A stretch of 64,000 nucleotides of DNA from Branchipolynoe longqiensis (lineage: Eukaryota > Annelida > Polychaeta > Phyllodocida > Polynoidae), in NCBI GenBank assembly GCA_030323885.1, contig CM059194.1:11394963-11458962 (forward strand). The letters run 5' to 3'. A program made the translations under genes and the position numbers. Of the stretch, positions 63,907 through 64,000 are shown in pieces (position 1 is the first letter of the stretch; every line of letters starts with the position of its first letter). The notes beneath the pieces are model-generated. The model was given only the letters and a program-made list of their open reading frames with translations, searched no databases and was not told the origin of the DNA.

Positions 63907-64000
63907 CAACTTTATCTGATGCACGGCATTAGATAAGATTAGTATATGAATACTGGTTGGTCATGATAACGTGACTGAGTGGTATAACCCAGATAAAGGC

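Larger units (their letters stand above)
10945..64000 (+). other. HNF4: HNF4-type nuclear receptor gene, 5' part (gene span, incomplete at the right)
   Basis: Gene-level entry joining exon A (10945-11029), exon B (55828-55903) and exon C (62945-63101). Exon C is the diagnostic part; A and B are assigned by splice phase, donor quality and codon-like composition. HNF4 receptors are ligand-modulated transcription factors that bind DR1 elements as homodimers and drive digestive, hepatic and lipid-metabolic gene programmes in animals. The window stops inside the intron after the first half of zinc finger 1, so the remaining DNA-binding domain, hinge and ligand-binding domain are not visible. Transcript A would have a first intron of about 52 kb and transcript B one of about 7 kb. 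No other protein-coding gene is recognisable in these introns. Confidence 0.75.

Noticed and set aside
63102..64000. Next HNF4 exon (second half of zinc finger 1, P-box)
   Set aside because: No sequence resembling the SSCDGCKGFFRRS region occurs before the window end.

Overview
This is a repeat-dense metazoan genomic window, most probably from a mollusc (likely a gastropod). The lineage is inferred from tRNA-derived SINE families that I recognise as typical of mollusc genomes, among them one whose 3' body carries the CATATAAAAGACCCCTTG-type core. Spliceosomal exon boundaries, TA- and CA-rich microsatellites, minisatellites and hundreds of bases of nested non-autonomous transposons all say eukaryote. 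There are no bacterial-type operons, rRNA genes or CRISPR arrays.

Only one gene is supportable. Exon C (62945-63101, + strand) encodes the end of the A/B region and the start of the first zinc finger of an HNF4-type (NR2A) nuclear receptor, with the hallmark CAICGDRATGKHYG, bounded by a good acceptor and a GG|GTAAGT donor. Two upstream short open segments, exon A (ATG at 10945, donor after 11029) and exon B (ATG at 55828, donor after 55903), both end in phase 1. That is the phase exon C requires. They cannot be joined to each other in frame by any AG I can find, so they read as mutually exclusive first exons about 45 kb apart, as in the P1/P2 arrangement of vertebrate HNF4A. The rest of the DBD and the ligand-binding domain lie beyond the right edge. 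Everything between 11030 and 62944 is therefore intron or alternative 5' sequence, and nearly all the long open frames in it are minisatellite artefacts.

Layout. 1-10.4 kb: tandem repeats, AT microsatellites, SINE-A copies, a pogo-like MITE at 8.3 kb. 10.45-11.1 kb: CpG-rich 59-bp minisatellite running into exon A. 11.1-13.6 kb: CA-rich microsatellites and a CCCAGC minisatellite. 14-21 kb: SINE-A pairs, including a large palindrome at 14.1-14.6 kb, and a TTAA-flanked MITE. 21.4-22.75 kb: a pyrimidine-only-like C/T tract. 24-39 kb: SINEs plus at least seven kinds of inverted-repeat element, including a MULE-like one with a perfect 9-bp target duplication. 41.2-43.7 kb: purine-rich and 18-bp minisatellites. 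44.5-48.6 kb: several-level nests of MITEs, a probable solo LTR and SINEs. 49.7-53.8 kb: MITEs, a SINE-derived composite minisatellite, AT repeats. 54.8-55.9 kb: decayed repeat and exon B. 56-62.7 kb: MITEs, tandem tRNA-SINE, 42-bp minisatellite. 62.9-63.5 kb: exon C with a LINE fragment abutting its donor.

The most interesting new observation is a family of eight elements (called H here) with termini like GGCCCTGTCACACTACG and, where the target duplication is clear, TAA or TTA. They differ almost completely inside because each carries its own degenerate tandem 'word', yet all keep a small palindromic core of the form TTTTG-N2-CATG-N2-CAAAA near one end. This looks like a transposon architecture that repeatedly breeds private minisatellites. 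Family letters (SINE-A, B, C, W; MITE T, H, G, D, P, U, V, M, R) are local labels defined in the entries, not database names.
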